Source: an uncultured Caryophanales bacterium
Lineage (GTDB): Bacteria > Bacillota_I > Bacilli_A > RFN20 > CAG-826
NCBI GenBank assembly: GCA_946624155.1
Contig: CAMORU010000002.1
Span: 1-64,000, forward strand
Direction: 5' to 3'
DNA: 64,000 nucleotides
The position numbers and the translations under genes were made by a program. The notes under the pieces are model-generated. The model had not been told where the DNA came from. It did no database searches and saw only the letters and a list, made by a program, of their open reading frames with translations. Below, piece after piece: positions 15,133 to 23,728 of the stretch; within the stretch, counting starts at the first letter, position 1, and each line of letters starts with the position of its first letter.

Positions 15133-16989
15133 ATGGTTTCAAAAGAAAGACAATTTATTGACGCTTATCATGATAATGAAGCAGATGCCAATAGGCATAT
15201 GTCTTTTGTTAATGCAGCTGCTGGTATTTTAGCTTTAATTATTTGGGCTTTGTATTTAGCAAGAGTATTTACAATTCCTGATCATTTTTTCCCAGTTGTC
15301 ATGATTTTATTCCCTACAGCAGCAGTATTGTTATTTGTACCACTTTTTCTTGTGAAAACTGATCTTGTAAGAAGACCTGCTTATAAATATTTTATAATAT
15401 TCTCACTTTTAGCTGTTGTTATTGCATTAAATATATCAATTCCAAAACATTCTCTTTTATTCTGGCCATTTATTATTTTGATCGCGAATCACTATTACAA
15501 TCCTACGCTAGGGCGTGTAGTTTATGTTGTGACTATTGTTGCAATGCTTATTTGCATGTATTTAGGCATGTTTTTTGGTGAATTTGATGAAAACTTGTTT
15601 GGTGGTGGTGTCATTTTAAAAGATGGTACAATCGGAACAGTTGAAACATTTGCTGAACGAAAAGAGCTTTTAGCTCAACTTGCTAAAAACGGAAATAACC
15701 GTTACATTAAAGCTCTTATTTTCTATTATTTCCCTAGAGCGATGATTGTTACGTTGTTCTTTATGGTAAGTAATCTTTTAAATAAAAGAACATATAAACT
15801 TCTTGATGCTGAAATTAGAGCTCACGATGAACAAGAAAAAGCAAAAACAGAGCTAGAAGTTGCTAAAGGTATCCAACTAAATACACTTCCAGGTGAATTT
15901 GCGTCTAATGACGGTGTAGAAATCTTAGGCGAACTAAGAGCCGCAAAAGAAGTTGGTGGAGATCTTTATGATTATGTTGATATTGATAAAGACCACGTCG
16001 CTATTTTAATTGGAGATGTTTCTGGTAAAGGCGTTCCTGCTGCTATGTTTATGATGAAGACAATCACTTCATTTAGAGACTTTGCAACTAAAGGAAAAAG
16101 CCCATCCGAAATTCTTAAAGCAGTTAATAAATCAATTTTTAAAGGAAATACTGACTTCATGTTTGTAACTTGTTTTCTTGCTATTTTAGACAAAATAACA
16201 GGTAAACTTGTTTATGCAAATGCAGGTCATAATCCACCTATTATTGGTTCAAATAAAAATTATAAATTTTTAAATAGTAAACCGGGTTTAATTTTAGGCT
16301 GTTTTGAAAATTCAAATGTTGTTGATGACGAAATTATTTTAAAACCAGGTGAGACTATTACTTTATATACTGACGGAATTACTGAAGCAAAAAATGGAGA
16401 AGGAAAACTATTTGGTGAAAGTAGATTCCTTAATGTTTTTAATGAGAAAAACTACACGTGCACAATTGAGCTCCATAGTCAGATTAAAGATGAAATTGCA
16501 GAATTTGTTAAAGATGCACCTCAAAGTGACGATATAACAATTTTAACATTAAGATATAAAGGTGATAATTTACAATACGATCAAAAACATTTTGAAGCCA
16601 AAAAAGAAAATACCGTCGATATTCTTGGCTTCATTAAAGATTTCTCTGCAAGACATAATTTTTCAGGCGAATTTACAAATAAACTTTTGATAGTTGGTGA
16701 CGAACTTGCCTCAAATATCATCAACCACGGTTATAAAAATAACGGTGGACCAATCTTTATTCGTTTACTTTTTAACGAAGATAAAAAAGAATTTGTGTTA
16801 ACAATTATCGATAGTGCTGTTGAATTTAATCAATTAGAGGTTGAGGACACCCCAATTTCTGGTGAAGCTAAAAAACAAAAAATTGGCGGACTTGGTTTAC
16901 TAATTGTTAAAAACATTATGGATGAATATTCTTATCAAAGAGTGAACAATAAGAACATCTTGGTCTTAAAGAAAACCTTTAATGAATAG
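15133..16989 (+). CDS. Membrane SpoIIE/RsbU phosphatase fused to RsbW-like HATPase
   Basis: 618 aa. Residues 1-220 contain about five or six membrane segments plus an extracytoplasmic loop. About 245-475 is a SpoIIE-type PP2C phosphatase (GGDLYDY, IGDVSGKGVPAAMFM, DGITEAKN, SDDITIL metal-binding Asp residues). About 485-615 is a GHKL ATPase like RsbW/SpoIIAB (DELASNIINHG N-box, IIDSA, IGGLGLLIVKNI G-box). One protein may therefore both phosphorylate and dephosphorylate the STAS partner in response to an outside signal. It is last gene of the export operon and ends before a terminator. Confidence 0.92.
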   Translation: MVSKERQFIDAYHDNEADANRHMSFVNAAAGILALIIWALYLARVFTIPDHFFPVVMILFPTAAVLLFVPLFLVKTDLVRRPAYKYFIIFSLLAVVIALNISIPKHSLLFWPFIILIANHYYNPTLGRVVYVVTIVAMLICMYLGMFFGEFDENLFGGGVILKDGTIGTVETFAERKELLAQLAKNGNNRYIKALIFYYFPRAMIVTLFFMVSNLLNKRTYKLLDAEIRAHDEQEKAKTELEVAKGIQLNTLPGEFASNDGVEILGELRAAKEVGGDLYDYVDIDKDHVAILIGDVSGKGVPAAMFMMKTITSFRDFATKGKSPSEILKAVNKSIFKGNTDFMFVTCFLAILDKITGKLVYANAGHNPPIIGSNKNYKFLNSKPGLILGCFENSNVVDDEIILKPGETITLYTDGITEAKNGEGKLFGESRFLNVFNEKNYTCTIELHSQIKDEIAEFVKDAPQSDDITILTLRYKGDNLQYDQKHFEAKKENTVDILGFIKDFSARHNFSGEFTNKLLIVGDELASNIINHGYKNNGGPIFIRLLFNEDKKEFVLTIIDSAVEFNQLEVEDTPISGEAKKQKIGGLGLLIVKNIMDEYSYQRVNNKNILVLKKTFNE

Positions 16990-17037
16990 ATATAAAAATA
17001 AGAAATTTCAAGGAATTCCTAGGGATTTTGCAAAAAA

Positions 17038-17063
17038 AGAAAAGCACAAATAAGTGCTTTTTT
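17038..17063. terminator. Bidirectional terminator
   Basis: AAAGCAC / GTGCTTT stem with T runs both ways. It ends the peptide/export operon on + and the tRNA-Ser transcript on -. Confidence 0.85.
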
Positions 17064-17069
17064 CTTTCC

Positions 17070-17160
17070 TGGCGGAGTAGGCGAGGTTCGAACTCGCGCA
17101 CCAGTTACCCGGTCTAACGGTTTAGCAAACCGTCCCCTTGAGCCTCTTGGGTACTACTCC
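17070..17160 (-). tRNA. tRNA-Ser (anticodon GCU)
   Basis: 91 nt including an encoded CCA. Acceptor GGAGTAG pairs with CTACTCC; there is a long variable arm typical of Ser tRNA (GACCGGG...), the anticodon loop is TTTGCTAAA, and the T loop is GTTCGAA. It reads AGC/AGU codons. Confidence 0.95.
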
Positions 17161-17211
17161 AGCGAAAAGTATTATAACATTATTTTTATTTTAATAAAGC
17201 ATAAACATGAC

Positions 17212-17217
17212 TATAAT
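17212..17217 (+). promoter_or_regulatory. -10 box of the YhhN gene
   Basis: TATAAT with 6 bases to the ATG at 17224 and no Shine-Dalgarno; predicted leaderless. Confidence 0.6.
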
Positions 17218-17223
17218 GAAAAT

Positions 17224-17892
17224 ATGAAATATCCAGTAGTTGTCTACGTATTCTTAGGATTATTTTTCGTTGCATCTATTCTTCAGTTTATTTTTGCATT
17301 CACCGAAAACCAAAGATTTAGAAGAAAAGAAAAATTTGCCTGCATGTTAATGCTTGGCATTGCCGCAGTTTTTGCGCTTCCAAATCAACCATTAATCTAT
17401 ATTGGCGCCTTCTTAGCAATGTTTGGCGACATTTTTGTTTTAAGGAAAAAAACTTTTAACTTAGGTGTTATTTGTTTCTTTGTGTCTCACTTAGCCTATA
17501 TTTTTGAATGTTTATTCATGATTGTTGGAGAAGCGCATATAAGATGGTTCCATCACATAATATTTATTTTTACTTATCTTGTTGTTGCTTTAACAATGTT
17601 CGCCACACTAAAAAGAGGGAATAAAAGATCAATGTTAAATATGATTGCTCAATCCTTTTATTTTGCAATTTTGGCTGTTTATATTCCAGTGTTTAGCTTT
17701 GCTATGTCAACAATTGGCTCTTATATGTTCTTATCTTTAATTGGTTCGTTTGTCTTTATTGTTTCTGATTCAATTCTTGTCTGGACACACTTCGGACACA
17801 AATTTAAAAGGTACGACTTTTATATTATGCTGACGTACCTTGTTGCTGAATTCTTAATTATTGCTGGTTTTGTATTAACGATTATCAAATAA
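17224..17892 (+). CDS. YhhN-family membrane protein (lysoplasmalogenase-like)
   Basis: 222 aa with about eight membrane helices. Family features are GDIFVL with a later F-x-S-H-x-x-Y (FFVSHLAYIF) and the second Asp motif SDSILVW. YhhN/TMEM86 proteins include lysoplasmalogenases that cleave the vinyl-ether bond of lysoplasmalogens; activity here is an inference from family. It is a single gene that overlaps the convergent rdgB gene by 8 bases at the 3' ends, with no terminator between them. Confidence 0.8.
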   Translation: MKYPVVVYVFLGLFFVASILQFIFAFTENQRFRRKEKFACMLMLGIAAVFALPNQPLIYIGAFLAMFGDIFVLRKKTFNLGVICFFVSHLAYIFECLFMIVGEAHIRWFHHIIFIFTYLVVALTMFATLKRGNKRSMLNMIAQSFYFAILAVYIPVFSFAMSTIGSYMFLSLIGSFVFIVSDSILVWTHFGHKFKRYDFYIMLTYLVAEFLIIAGFVLTIIK

Positions 17893-18478
17893 GTTTTTTA
17901 GATCTTAAATATTCAATTAGTTGCTCCATTGCTTTGGCTCTATGAGAATATTTATTTTTTATTTCTTCTGGAGCAGTTCCGAAACATTGTTTTGCTTCAT
18001 TACAGTAGAAGATAGGATCATAGCCAAATCCACCTTCACCTTGAGGTTTATCTAGAATTTTACCAGGGCAAATTCCTTTAAAAACTACTGGTTTATCTTC
18101 AACATTTAATAAAGTAATTACACAGGTAAAAAAAGCAGATTTATCAGGAAATTCCGCTAATTTTTCAATTAATTTTAAATTTGCGACAGCATTTCCACCC
18201 CATGAATCAGCAAATCTAGAAGAGTGAATTCCAGGGAAGTTATTTAAAGCCACTACATTAAGTCCAGAATCATCAGCTATAACAGGCATTTTAGTAAATT
18301 CCGCTAATGCTTTAGCTTTAATTAGAGAGTTTTCTTCGTAAGTTGTTCCGTTTTCGTCTGGATTTACATTAATACCAAGCTCTTTAGGAGAATGAACTTT
18401 AACTTCATAACCCGAAAACATTTCTTGGTATTCTTTAATTTTGTGTTGATTATTGGATGCAACTAATAAATCAAACAT
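17885..18478 (-). CDS. rdgB: XTP/dITP diphosphatase (RdgB/HAM1)
   Basis: 197 aa, full length. It hydrolyses non-canonical purine triphosphates (XTP, dITP) to monophosphates and so keeps them out of DNA. Diagnostic motifs are ASNNQHKIKE at the N-terminus, IADDSGLNV in the middle, GGFGYDPIF and the C-terminal YSHRAKA. It starts one base after the antiporter gene stop, so the two are cotranscribed. Confidence 0.96.
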   Translation of the reverse strand: MFDLLVASNNQHKIKEYQEMFSGYEVKVHSPKELGINVNPDENGTTYEENSLIKAKALAEFTKMPVIADDSGLNVVALNNFPGIHSSRFADSWGGNAVANLKLIEKLAEFPDKSAFFTCVITLLNVEDKPVVFKGICPGKILDKPQGEGGFGYDPIFYCNEAKQCFGTAPEEIKNKYSHRAKAMEQLIEYLRSKKLI

Positions 18479-18479
18479 A

Positions 18480-19499
18480 TTAAATTAATTTAACTCCTGC
18501 TGATGCAAGTGCGAGATAAACGATGTATGAAGAGATTAATAAAGTAGCAATAGAATATAAAATAATTCGTGATTTAATGTCATCTTTGAAGAATTTTGAT
18601 CTAATAAAGAGAATGGAAACAACAGTTAAAACAAGCGCAATTGCTGTTCCGATAATTAACATTAGTGAATCTGAAGTAATGTGATATAAAGGACCAGCAT
18701 TAAATGAAATTGCATCAGCAAGTGCAAGAATGATCACATTGAATACACAGCTTCCAAGAATATCGCCATAAGCGGCATCAAAGTTTTTCTTCTTACAAAG
18801 AGAAATGGTGGCGGTGACTTCTGGTAAAGAGGTAGCAACACCAAGGAATAATGAACCACCGAATGTATTTCCGATTTTAAATTCAGTAACAATTTGTTCT
18901 GTTACATAAGTAACAGAGACAGAAGCACCAATTAAGAGAACTGAGAAAATTGCGAGTAAAATCCAGATTTGCTTAACTGTAAGTTTTGATGTAGTTTCTT
19001 CTTTTTCTTCCTTCTCTTCAGTTTTAGGAGTAAGAATTACTGAAACAACATAAATGGCAATTATTAAAATTGACATTGGGTTAAACCACTCTCCTAATAA
19101 CCAACCGTTTTTGTCAAAGACAAAAGCAGCGACAGTCACAGTAATTAGCATTAAAAATATAAATATTGATGTAATATAATGCTGTTTACCAACTTTACCT
19201 TGCACGAATTTCTTAAAGAACAAGAAATACACAACACCAAAAATAACGATGTCAAAAAAGTCACTTCCCATGATATTTCCGAGAACAAGTTGGTTATCAT
19301 TAACAAGTAGTGTACCTGTTAAAGAAGTAAATAATTCAGGTAAAGAAGTAACGCCTGCTAAAAGTATTCCACCAAGTAATGCACCAGAAACTTTTGTCTT
19401 TTTATCTAATAAATCGACATAGTTTGCAAGTTTAATTGATAAGAATACAACAAGAGATGCTAGTACCGCATAAATTAATAGCCAGAATATTGGATTCAT
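18480..19499 (-). CDS. Calcium/sodium antiporter (CaxA/YrbG family)
   Basis: 339 aa with about ten membrane helices arranged as two inverted alpha repeats, each with the signature G-x-x-(T)-S-L-P-E: GVTSLPELFTS in the first half and GVATSLPEVTAT in the second. It exchanges cations across the membrane, usually Ca2+ for Na+ or H+. A charged cytoplasmic linker (EEKEEKEETTS) separates the halves. First gene of a two-gene operon with rdgB; a TATAAT lies 8 bases before its ATG. Confidence 0.93.
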   Translation of the reverse strand: MNPIFWLLIYAVLASLVVFLSIKLANYVDLLDKKTKVSGALLGGILLAGVTSLPELFTSLTGTLLVNDNQLVLGNIMGSDFFDIVIFGVVYFLFFKKFVQGKVGKQHYITSIFIFLMLITVTVAAFVFDKNGWLLGEWFNPMSILIIAIYVVSVILTPKTEEKEEKEETTSKLTVKQIWILLAIFSVLLIGASVSVTYVTEQIVTEFKIGNTFGGSLFLGVATSLPEVTATISLCKKKNFDAAYGDILGSCVFNVIILALADAISFNAGPLYHITSDSLMLIIGTAIALVLTVVSILFIRSKFFKDDIKSRIILYSIATLLISSYIVYLALASAGVKLI

Positions 19500-19507
19500 A
19501 ATTAAAA

Positions 19508-19535
19508 ATTATAGTTTAAATATTCTCTATTTCAA
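19508..19535 (-). promoter_or_regulatory. Promoter of the antiporter-rdgB operon
   Basis: On the minus strand: TTGAAA (19530-19535), 16-base spacer, TATAAT (19508-19513), then 8 bases to the ATG at 19499. No Shine-Dalgarno; predicted leaderless. Confidence 0.7.
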
Positions 19536-19550
19536 TTCAAAAATTGAAAT

Positions 19551-19578
19551 AAAAAAACACTGACAAAGTCAGTGATTT
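19551..19578 (-). terminator. Distal terminator of the trxA-tRNA transcript
   Basis: CACTGAC / GTCAGTG stem with a 3-base loop and seven T residues on the minus strand. Confidence 0.8.
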
Positions 19579-19627
19579 TTGTAAGCTTCAATCACCTTAA
19601 GCTTAAAATTAACATCAAATTTGAACA

Positions 19628-19673
19628 TAAATAAAACCCCATTTTCTTTCAAATTTTTGTCCAGAAATTGGGG
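19628..19673 (-). terminator. Proximal terminator after tRNA-Gly
   Basis: CCCCA...TGGGG stem with a large loop, followed by TTTTATTT on the minus strand, 12 bases after tRNA-Gly. Confidence 0.55.
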
Positions 19674-19685
19674 TACTATTTATAA

Positions 19686-19759
19686 TGGAGCAGATGGCGG
19701 GAATCGAACCCGTGTAGTCAGCTTGGAAGGCTGAAGTTCTACCATTGAACTACATCTGC
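19686..19759 (-). tRNA. tRNA-Gly (anticodon UCC)
   Basis: 74 nt with encoded CCA. Acceptor GCAGATG/CATCTGC, anticodon loop CTTCCAA, T loop GGTTCGATTCC. Lies 4 bases after tRNA-Asp in the same direction. Confidence 0.96.
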
Positions 19760-19763
19760 ATTC

Positions 19764-19839
19764 TGGCGGATCATACGAGAGTCGAACTCGTCTCGCCTCC
19801 GTGACAGGGAGGCATCATAAACCGATAGACCAATGATCC
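19764..19839 (-). tRNA. tRNA-Asp (anticodon GUC)
   Basis: 76 nt with encoded CCA. Acceptor GGATCAT/ATGATCC, anticodon loop CTGTCAC, T loop AGTTCGACT. Downstream of trxA on the same strand. Confidence 0.96.
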
Positions 19840-19889
19840 TTTCAGCGAGAAAAATAATATCACACTGTTTTAATTTATTAAAGAGTTTT

Positions 19890-20189
19890 TTACTTAACAA
19901 ATTCTTTAAGAGTCTCGATTGGCATATAACCTAATTGTTTATTAACAAACTTGCCATCTTTAAAGACCATTAATGTTGGAATAGACATGACTCTAAATTG
20001 TCTTGCGAGTTCAGGAACCTCATCAACATCAATTTTTACAACCTTAATATTTGTTTCGTTTGTAAATTGTTCAAGAACTGGTGCAAGCATTTGGCATGGC
20101 CCACACCATTCAGCAAAGAAATCTACTAAAACAATATCCCCTTGGACTTCTTTTTCGAATTCGTCAGCATTTTGTAAATGTTTAATCAT
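19890..20189 (-). CDS. trxA: Thioredoxin
   Basis: 99 aa from ATG 20189 (MIKHLQ), preferred over a GTG nine bases upstream because GGGGTG is then spaced as a ribosome-binding site. The redox site WCGPC has Cys29 and Cys32, and the cis-Pro region SIPTLMVFKDG is present. It reduces protein disulfides in the cytoplasm. It sits between a TraX-like membrane gene and two tRNA genes on the same strand; the tRNAs may be read from its promoter. Confidence 0.97.
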   Translation of the reverse strand: MIKHLQNADEFEKEVQGDIVLVDFFAEWCGPCQMLAPVLEQFTNETNIKVVKIDVDEVPELARQFRVMSIPTLMVFKDGKFVNKQLGYMPIETLKEFVK

Positions 20190-20205
20190 AATTTTCACCC
20201 CGCTA

Positions 20206-21057
20206 TTATATTAAAAGAAAAATTAAAAATAATAAAATAAGATGCGCTGGAAAATAAATATAGCATCCATATTGAAACCATTTTGGATTGTAGCCACGTT
20301 TTCCGGAATAAAACAAAATTGGGATAAATGCAAAAAGTGCATAGAACTGCCATTCTATTCGAGAAAGAACATAAACAGTGTAAGAATCAAAAACCATTAT
20401 AAGAATAGTTAAAATTATTAATGAAGTAGCGCTTATAACATTATATGTTATTTGTTCATAGGTGGTGCCAATAAAAACTTTCGTTTCTTCTTTCGAATTG
20501 AAGAAGATTTTTGCTAACGAGTGAGAATAATAGAAAACAATTCCAAGTAACGGCCCAAAAATCAAATAATCAGGTCTAAGAACAAACGGAATCCAATCAA
20601 TAGGTTTATGATTTACAAATTCTAAATAACGAATAACATAACAAAGAATAACCCATGCAAATGGAAGTATCGCCATCAATGACCACTTATCTTTTCTTTT
20701 TAGTAAGTAAACAATAGTGGCCGTTAATATTAAATCAATTGCAGGAGAATACATTGTTGTGGCATTTGTTTTGTCGATTGCGTAAAAAACTAATTGCCCA
20801 ACCATAAAAGCTCCGGCTAAGATTCCTAATCTAATAAAGTACTTACCAATGTGTTTTGAATGGATGATTCCTTCCACAAGTAAAAAGATAATTAAAGGGA
20901 ATGAAAAACGACCCAAAAGTCTAAAAATATTAGCGATTTCCTGGCAATTTTCAACTTCTTCCAAGAAAAAACCAATATGATCTAAAGTCATAAAAACGAT
21001 GGCTAATATCTTTAACACAAAGCCATCGAGAATATTAAAATGTCTAGTCTTTTCCAT
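20206..21057 (-). CDS. TraX-like membrane acyltransferase
   Basis: 283 aa with about nine membrane segments. The N-terminal motif LKILAIVFMTLDHIGFF, followed by RLLGRFSFPLIIFLLVEG, is characteristic of TraX proteins, named after the F-pilin N-acetylating protein and widespread as chromosomal membrane proteins in Firmicutes. No conjugation genes are nearby, so the acceptor is unknown. It overlaps the CPBP protease gene by one base and is likely cotranscribed with it. Confidence 0.82.
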   Translation of the reverse strand: MEKTRHFNILDGFVLKILAIVFMTLDHIGFFLEEVENCQEIANIFRLLGRFSFPLIIFLLVEGIIHSKHIGKYFIRLGILAGAFMVGQLVFYAIDKTNATTMYSPAIDLILTATIVYLLKRKDKWSLMAILPFAWVILCYVIRYLEFVNHKPIDWIPFVLRPDYLIFGPLLGIVFYYSHSLAKIFFNSKEETKVFIGTTYEQITYNVISATSLIILTILIMVFDSYTVYVLSRIEWQFYALFAFIPILFYSGKRGYNPKWFQYGCYIYFPAHLILLFLIFLLI

Positions 21058-21821
21058 TATAAAAGTTGAGTGAAAACAGTGAACGATAATACGTTATTGA
21101 CTATGTGAGCAGTTAAAGAACCAGCAAGCCCAAACTTATCATATGTTAAGGCAAATATGAATCCAGCAAACATATAATATGGTAAGTTTAAAAGCTCATT
21201 AACGAACGCTTTAGTGCTCGAAAGATCGAGATTGAAATGAATAAAAGCAAAAATTAGTGTGCTAACAATGTAAGCAAAAACATTCGATCTTCTTTTGCAT
21301 AACGAGAATAAGCCAACTCGGTATGTTAATTCTTCACATATAGGAGCAATAATGCCAAATAAAACAATGGAGGTCATTGTGTATTTAGCAGCAGCATTAT
21401 CAAGCGCCTCTTGATTGGCGTTACTTGTCGCTTTAATTCCAAGTAAATTTATTAAATTTCCATACAAAACATTGAAAGCAAATATAGCTCCAAAGCATAT
21501 TAGACCCGCAATATATGGTTTAACTTTCTTAAATGATGGTGTTAACTTAACAAGATCTTTATTAGCTACAAGCACTAAAATTACGCATAAAGCAATATAA
21601 CCAATTGTATTGGTAAGAATGCTTAAATTATAAGTATCTGAATTACCAATAATTTTATTGGCCCCAACTAAAATAAATTGGATTAGAGTAGCTAAAACGT
21701 TTAGTCCAAACCACCCAATAGTAAAAAGAGCAATTTGTTTTTTAATAGGAAACATGTCTGCATCAATAGGATGTTCAATGTTGCTATTTCTATATCCGTT
21801 TGTGAATCTAGGTTTTTCCAT
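21057..21821 (-). CDS. CPBP-family intramembrane metalloprotease
   Basis: 254 aa with about seven membrane helices. The CAAX-protease/bacteriocin-processing motifs are present: EELTYRVGLF (EExxxR), FAFIHF (FxxxH) and HIVNNVL (HxxxN/B). Family members cleave prenylated proteins or are immunity/processing factors for peptides; the substrate here is unknown. It lies 4 kb from the peptide locus in another transcription unit, so a link would be speculation. A TATAAT sits 8 bases before the ATG. Confidence 0.88.
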   Translation of the reverse strand: MEKPRFTNGYRNSNIEHPIDADMFPIKKQIALFTIGWFGLNVLATLIQFILVGANKIIGNSDTYNLSILTNTIGYIALCVILVLVANKDLVKLTPSFKKVKPYIAGLICFGAIFAFNVLYGNLINLLGIKATSNANQEALDNAAAKYTMTSIVLFGIIAPICEELTYRVGLFSLCKRRSNVFAYIVSTLIFAFIHFNLDLSSTKAFVNELLNLPYYMFAGFIFALTYDKFGLAGSLTAHIVNNVLSFTVFTQLL

Positions 21822-21829
21822 TGCTTTAT

Positions 21830-21835
21830 ATTATA
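21830..21835 (-). promoter_or_regulatory. -10 box of the CPBP operon
   Basis: TATAAT on the minus strand, 8 bases before the ATG at 21821, no Shine-Dalgarno. It is divergent from the yigZ -10 box 22 bases away. Confidence 0.65.
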
Positions 21836-21856
21836 TGTATTTTCTTTGAAAGATAG

Positions 21857-21862
21857 TATAAT
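21857..21862 (+). promoter_or_regulatory. -10 box of the yigZ-pepP-glpK operon
   Basis: TATAAT with 8 bases to the ATG at 21871, no Shine-Dalgarno; predicted leaderless. Confidence 0.65.
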
Positions 21863-21870
21863 TATTTCTA

Positions 21871-22464
21871 ATGTTTACAAGTTTAGAAAAAGCGGAGATA
21901 ACCTTAATTAGAGACAAATCATCCTTTATTGGGATTTTAATGCACGCTACAAGTGTTGAATCTGTTAAACAATATCTTTTAGATATTAGAAAACAATATC
22001 CTAAGGCAAAACATTATTGTTATGCCTATGTCGTTAATGGAAATAAGAAGTGCTCTGATGATGGTGAACCTTCAAAAACAGCTGGAAGACCACTTTTAGA
22101 ATTACTTGAAAAGAAAGAAATGGATGAGTCACTTTTAGTGGTTGTTCGTTACTTTGGTGGAGTTTTACTTGGAGCGTCTAGACTTATGTCAACTTATCTT
22201 GAAACAGGTGTCCAAACTATAAATTCAGCAGATATTGTCGAGATAAAACATAGCTATGGTTACAAGGTTGTTGTGTCTTATAAAGACTTTGATGAACTCA
22301 AAAGATTAGGAAAAACCTGGGGATTTTCATTTGAAAATATAAAATATGAAGATAAAATATGTGTTGATGTTCTAGGGGACGAAGATGCCGGAGAAAGACT
22401 TGCAAACGCATTCCCTCACGCAAACATTGAGTTAATAGGAAAACGAAAAGTTTATAGAAGGTAG
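21871..22464 (+). CDS. yigZ: YigZ/IMPACT family protein
   Basis: 197 aa. The UPF0029/IMPACT N-terminal domain (residues 10-120) shows the conserved SSFIG, KHYCYAYVV, DGEPSKTAGRPLL and VVRYFGGVLLGASRL motifs; a small C-terminal alpha/beta domain follows. Proteins of this family are linked to translation or nucleotide handling, but the bacterial function is not settled. It is first gene in an operon with pepP (4-base gap) and glpK. Confidence 0.92.
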   Translation: MFTSLEKAEITLIRDKSSFIGILMHATSVESVKQYLLDIRKQYPKAKHYCYAYVVNGNKKCSDDGEPSKTAGRPLLELLEKKEMDESLLVVVRYFGGVLLGASRLMSTYLETGVQTINSADIVEIKHSYGYKVVVSYKDFDELKRLGKTWGFSFENIKYEDKICVDVLGDEDAGERLANAFPHANIELIGKRKVYRR

Positions 22465-22468
22465 AACT

Positions 22469-23728
22469 ATGATAGACAAAAACGAATACATCTTAAGAAG
22501 AAACAAATTTTTTAACACATTAGAAGATAATTCAGTTACTATTCTCTTCTCTGGTGTTGGAAGAAAGAAATCTGGTGATGAGAATTATGCATTTGTGCCA
22601 AATAAAAATTTCTATTACCTAACTGGTATTTCTCAAGAAAACTCAATTTTACTTTTAATCAAAAATGATTCAGAAAAACTCAGTTATCTATTTATAGATG
22701 AAAAAGATGAAAAGATTGAAAAGTGGATTGGCTATAAACTTTCTTTAAAAGAAGCACGTGAAATTTCTGGTATTGAAAATGTTTGTGTTCGCACTACTTT
22801 TGAAGGAAAAATGCTCGCCTTTTTTGAGGATAATAACAAGATGGGCGAAAAGATTTCTAAGTTTTACTTAGATTTAGAGCCAGAACTAAAAATTGCAGAG
22901 TCAAAATCAACATTAACTTATAAAAAAGAACTTGAAGTTGTTCATCACTTAGAAGTTGAAGATTGCAACGCTAAAATTGGTGAACTTCGCAAAATAAAAT
23001 CTGAAGCTGAAATCGAACTTATTCGTGAAGCTATTGCTACAACTGATTTAGGTTTAAAACACGCTTTATTGGATTTAGGTCCAGGAAAACATGAATATAA
23101 TTTAAGAAACTCTTTCGAGTTTGCTGTTAGAGAAGACCAAGATTCTTTATTCGCATTTCAATCAATAGTTGCAGCAGGTGAAAATGCAACAATTCTTCAT
23201 TATCCACAACAAGGATCAATGGTCAAAAAAGATGACTTGGTCTTATTTGATGTTGGTGCTAGTAGAGATTATTATGCAGCAGACATTTCTAGAACTTATC
23301 CAGCAAGTGGAAAATATAATGAACTTCAAAGAAAAATTTATGAAATTGTTTTGAATTGCAATAAACAAACTTCTAAATTTATGCGCCCTGGAATTACATT
23401 GTTTGAGGCAAATGAATTTGCGAAAAACTTTTTAGCAGAAGAATGCTTAGAAAAAGGATTAATTTCTTCTAGAGAAGAAATATCAAAAGTTTATTATCAT
23501 TCTGTTTCCCATTTCCTAGGGTTGGATACTCATGATTTCGGAAGCAAAGAAGATAAACTTGTCCCTGGCAATGTTGTTACATGTGAACCAGGTCTTTATT
23601 TCAAAGATTTAGGCATTGGAGTGAGAATCGAAGATGATGTTTTAATTACTGAAAACGGATCAGAAGTTCTTTCAGATGGCATCGCTAAAGACGTAGATGC
23701 TATTGAAAAGATGTTGAGGACTAGATAA
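22469..23728 (+). CDS. pepP: Xaa-Pro aminopeptidase (M24B)
   Basis: 419 aa. An N-terminal AMP-N domain (to about 165) is followed by the pita-bread M24 metallopeptidase. The five metal ligands are visible in order: two Asp in LFDVGASRDYYAADISR, His in HSVSHFLGLDTHD, Glu in VTCEPGLYF and Glu in GVRIEDDVL. It removes N-terminal residues preceding proline in cytoplasmic peptides. Its stop overlaps the glpK start by one base. Confidence 0.94.
   Translation: MIDKNEYILRRNKFFNTLEDNSVTILFSGVGRKKSGDENYAFVPNKNFYYLTGISQENSILLLIKNDSEKLSYLFIDEKDEKIEKWIGYKLSLKEAREISGIENVCVRTTFEGKMLAFFEDNNKMGEKISKFYLDLEPELKIAESKSTLTYKKELEVVHHLEVEDCNAKIGELRKIKSEAEIELIREAIATTDLGLKHALLDLGPGKHEYNLRNSFEFAVREDQDSLFAFQSIVAAGENATILHYPQQGSMVKKDDLVLFDVGASRDYYAADISRTYPASGKYNELQRKIYEIVLNCNKQTSKFMRPGITLFEANEFAKNFLAEECLEKGLISSREEISKVYYHSVSHFLGLDTHDFGSKEDKLVPGNVVTCEPGLYFKDLGIGVRIEDDVLITENGSEVLSDGIAKDVDAIEKMLRTR

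Noticed and set aside
19551..19673. Riboswitch or small RNA between the antiporter and tRNA-Gly
   Set aside because: The two hairpins both have T runs on the minus strand and are best read as tandem terminators of the trxA-tRNA unit.
21057..21821. CPBP protease as immunity gene of the peptide locus
   Set aside because: It is 4 kb away, on the other strand and in an operon with a TraX-like gene; nothing links it to the locus beyond family reputation.
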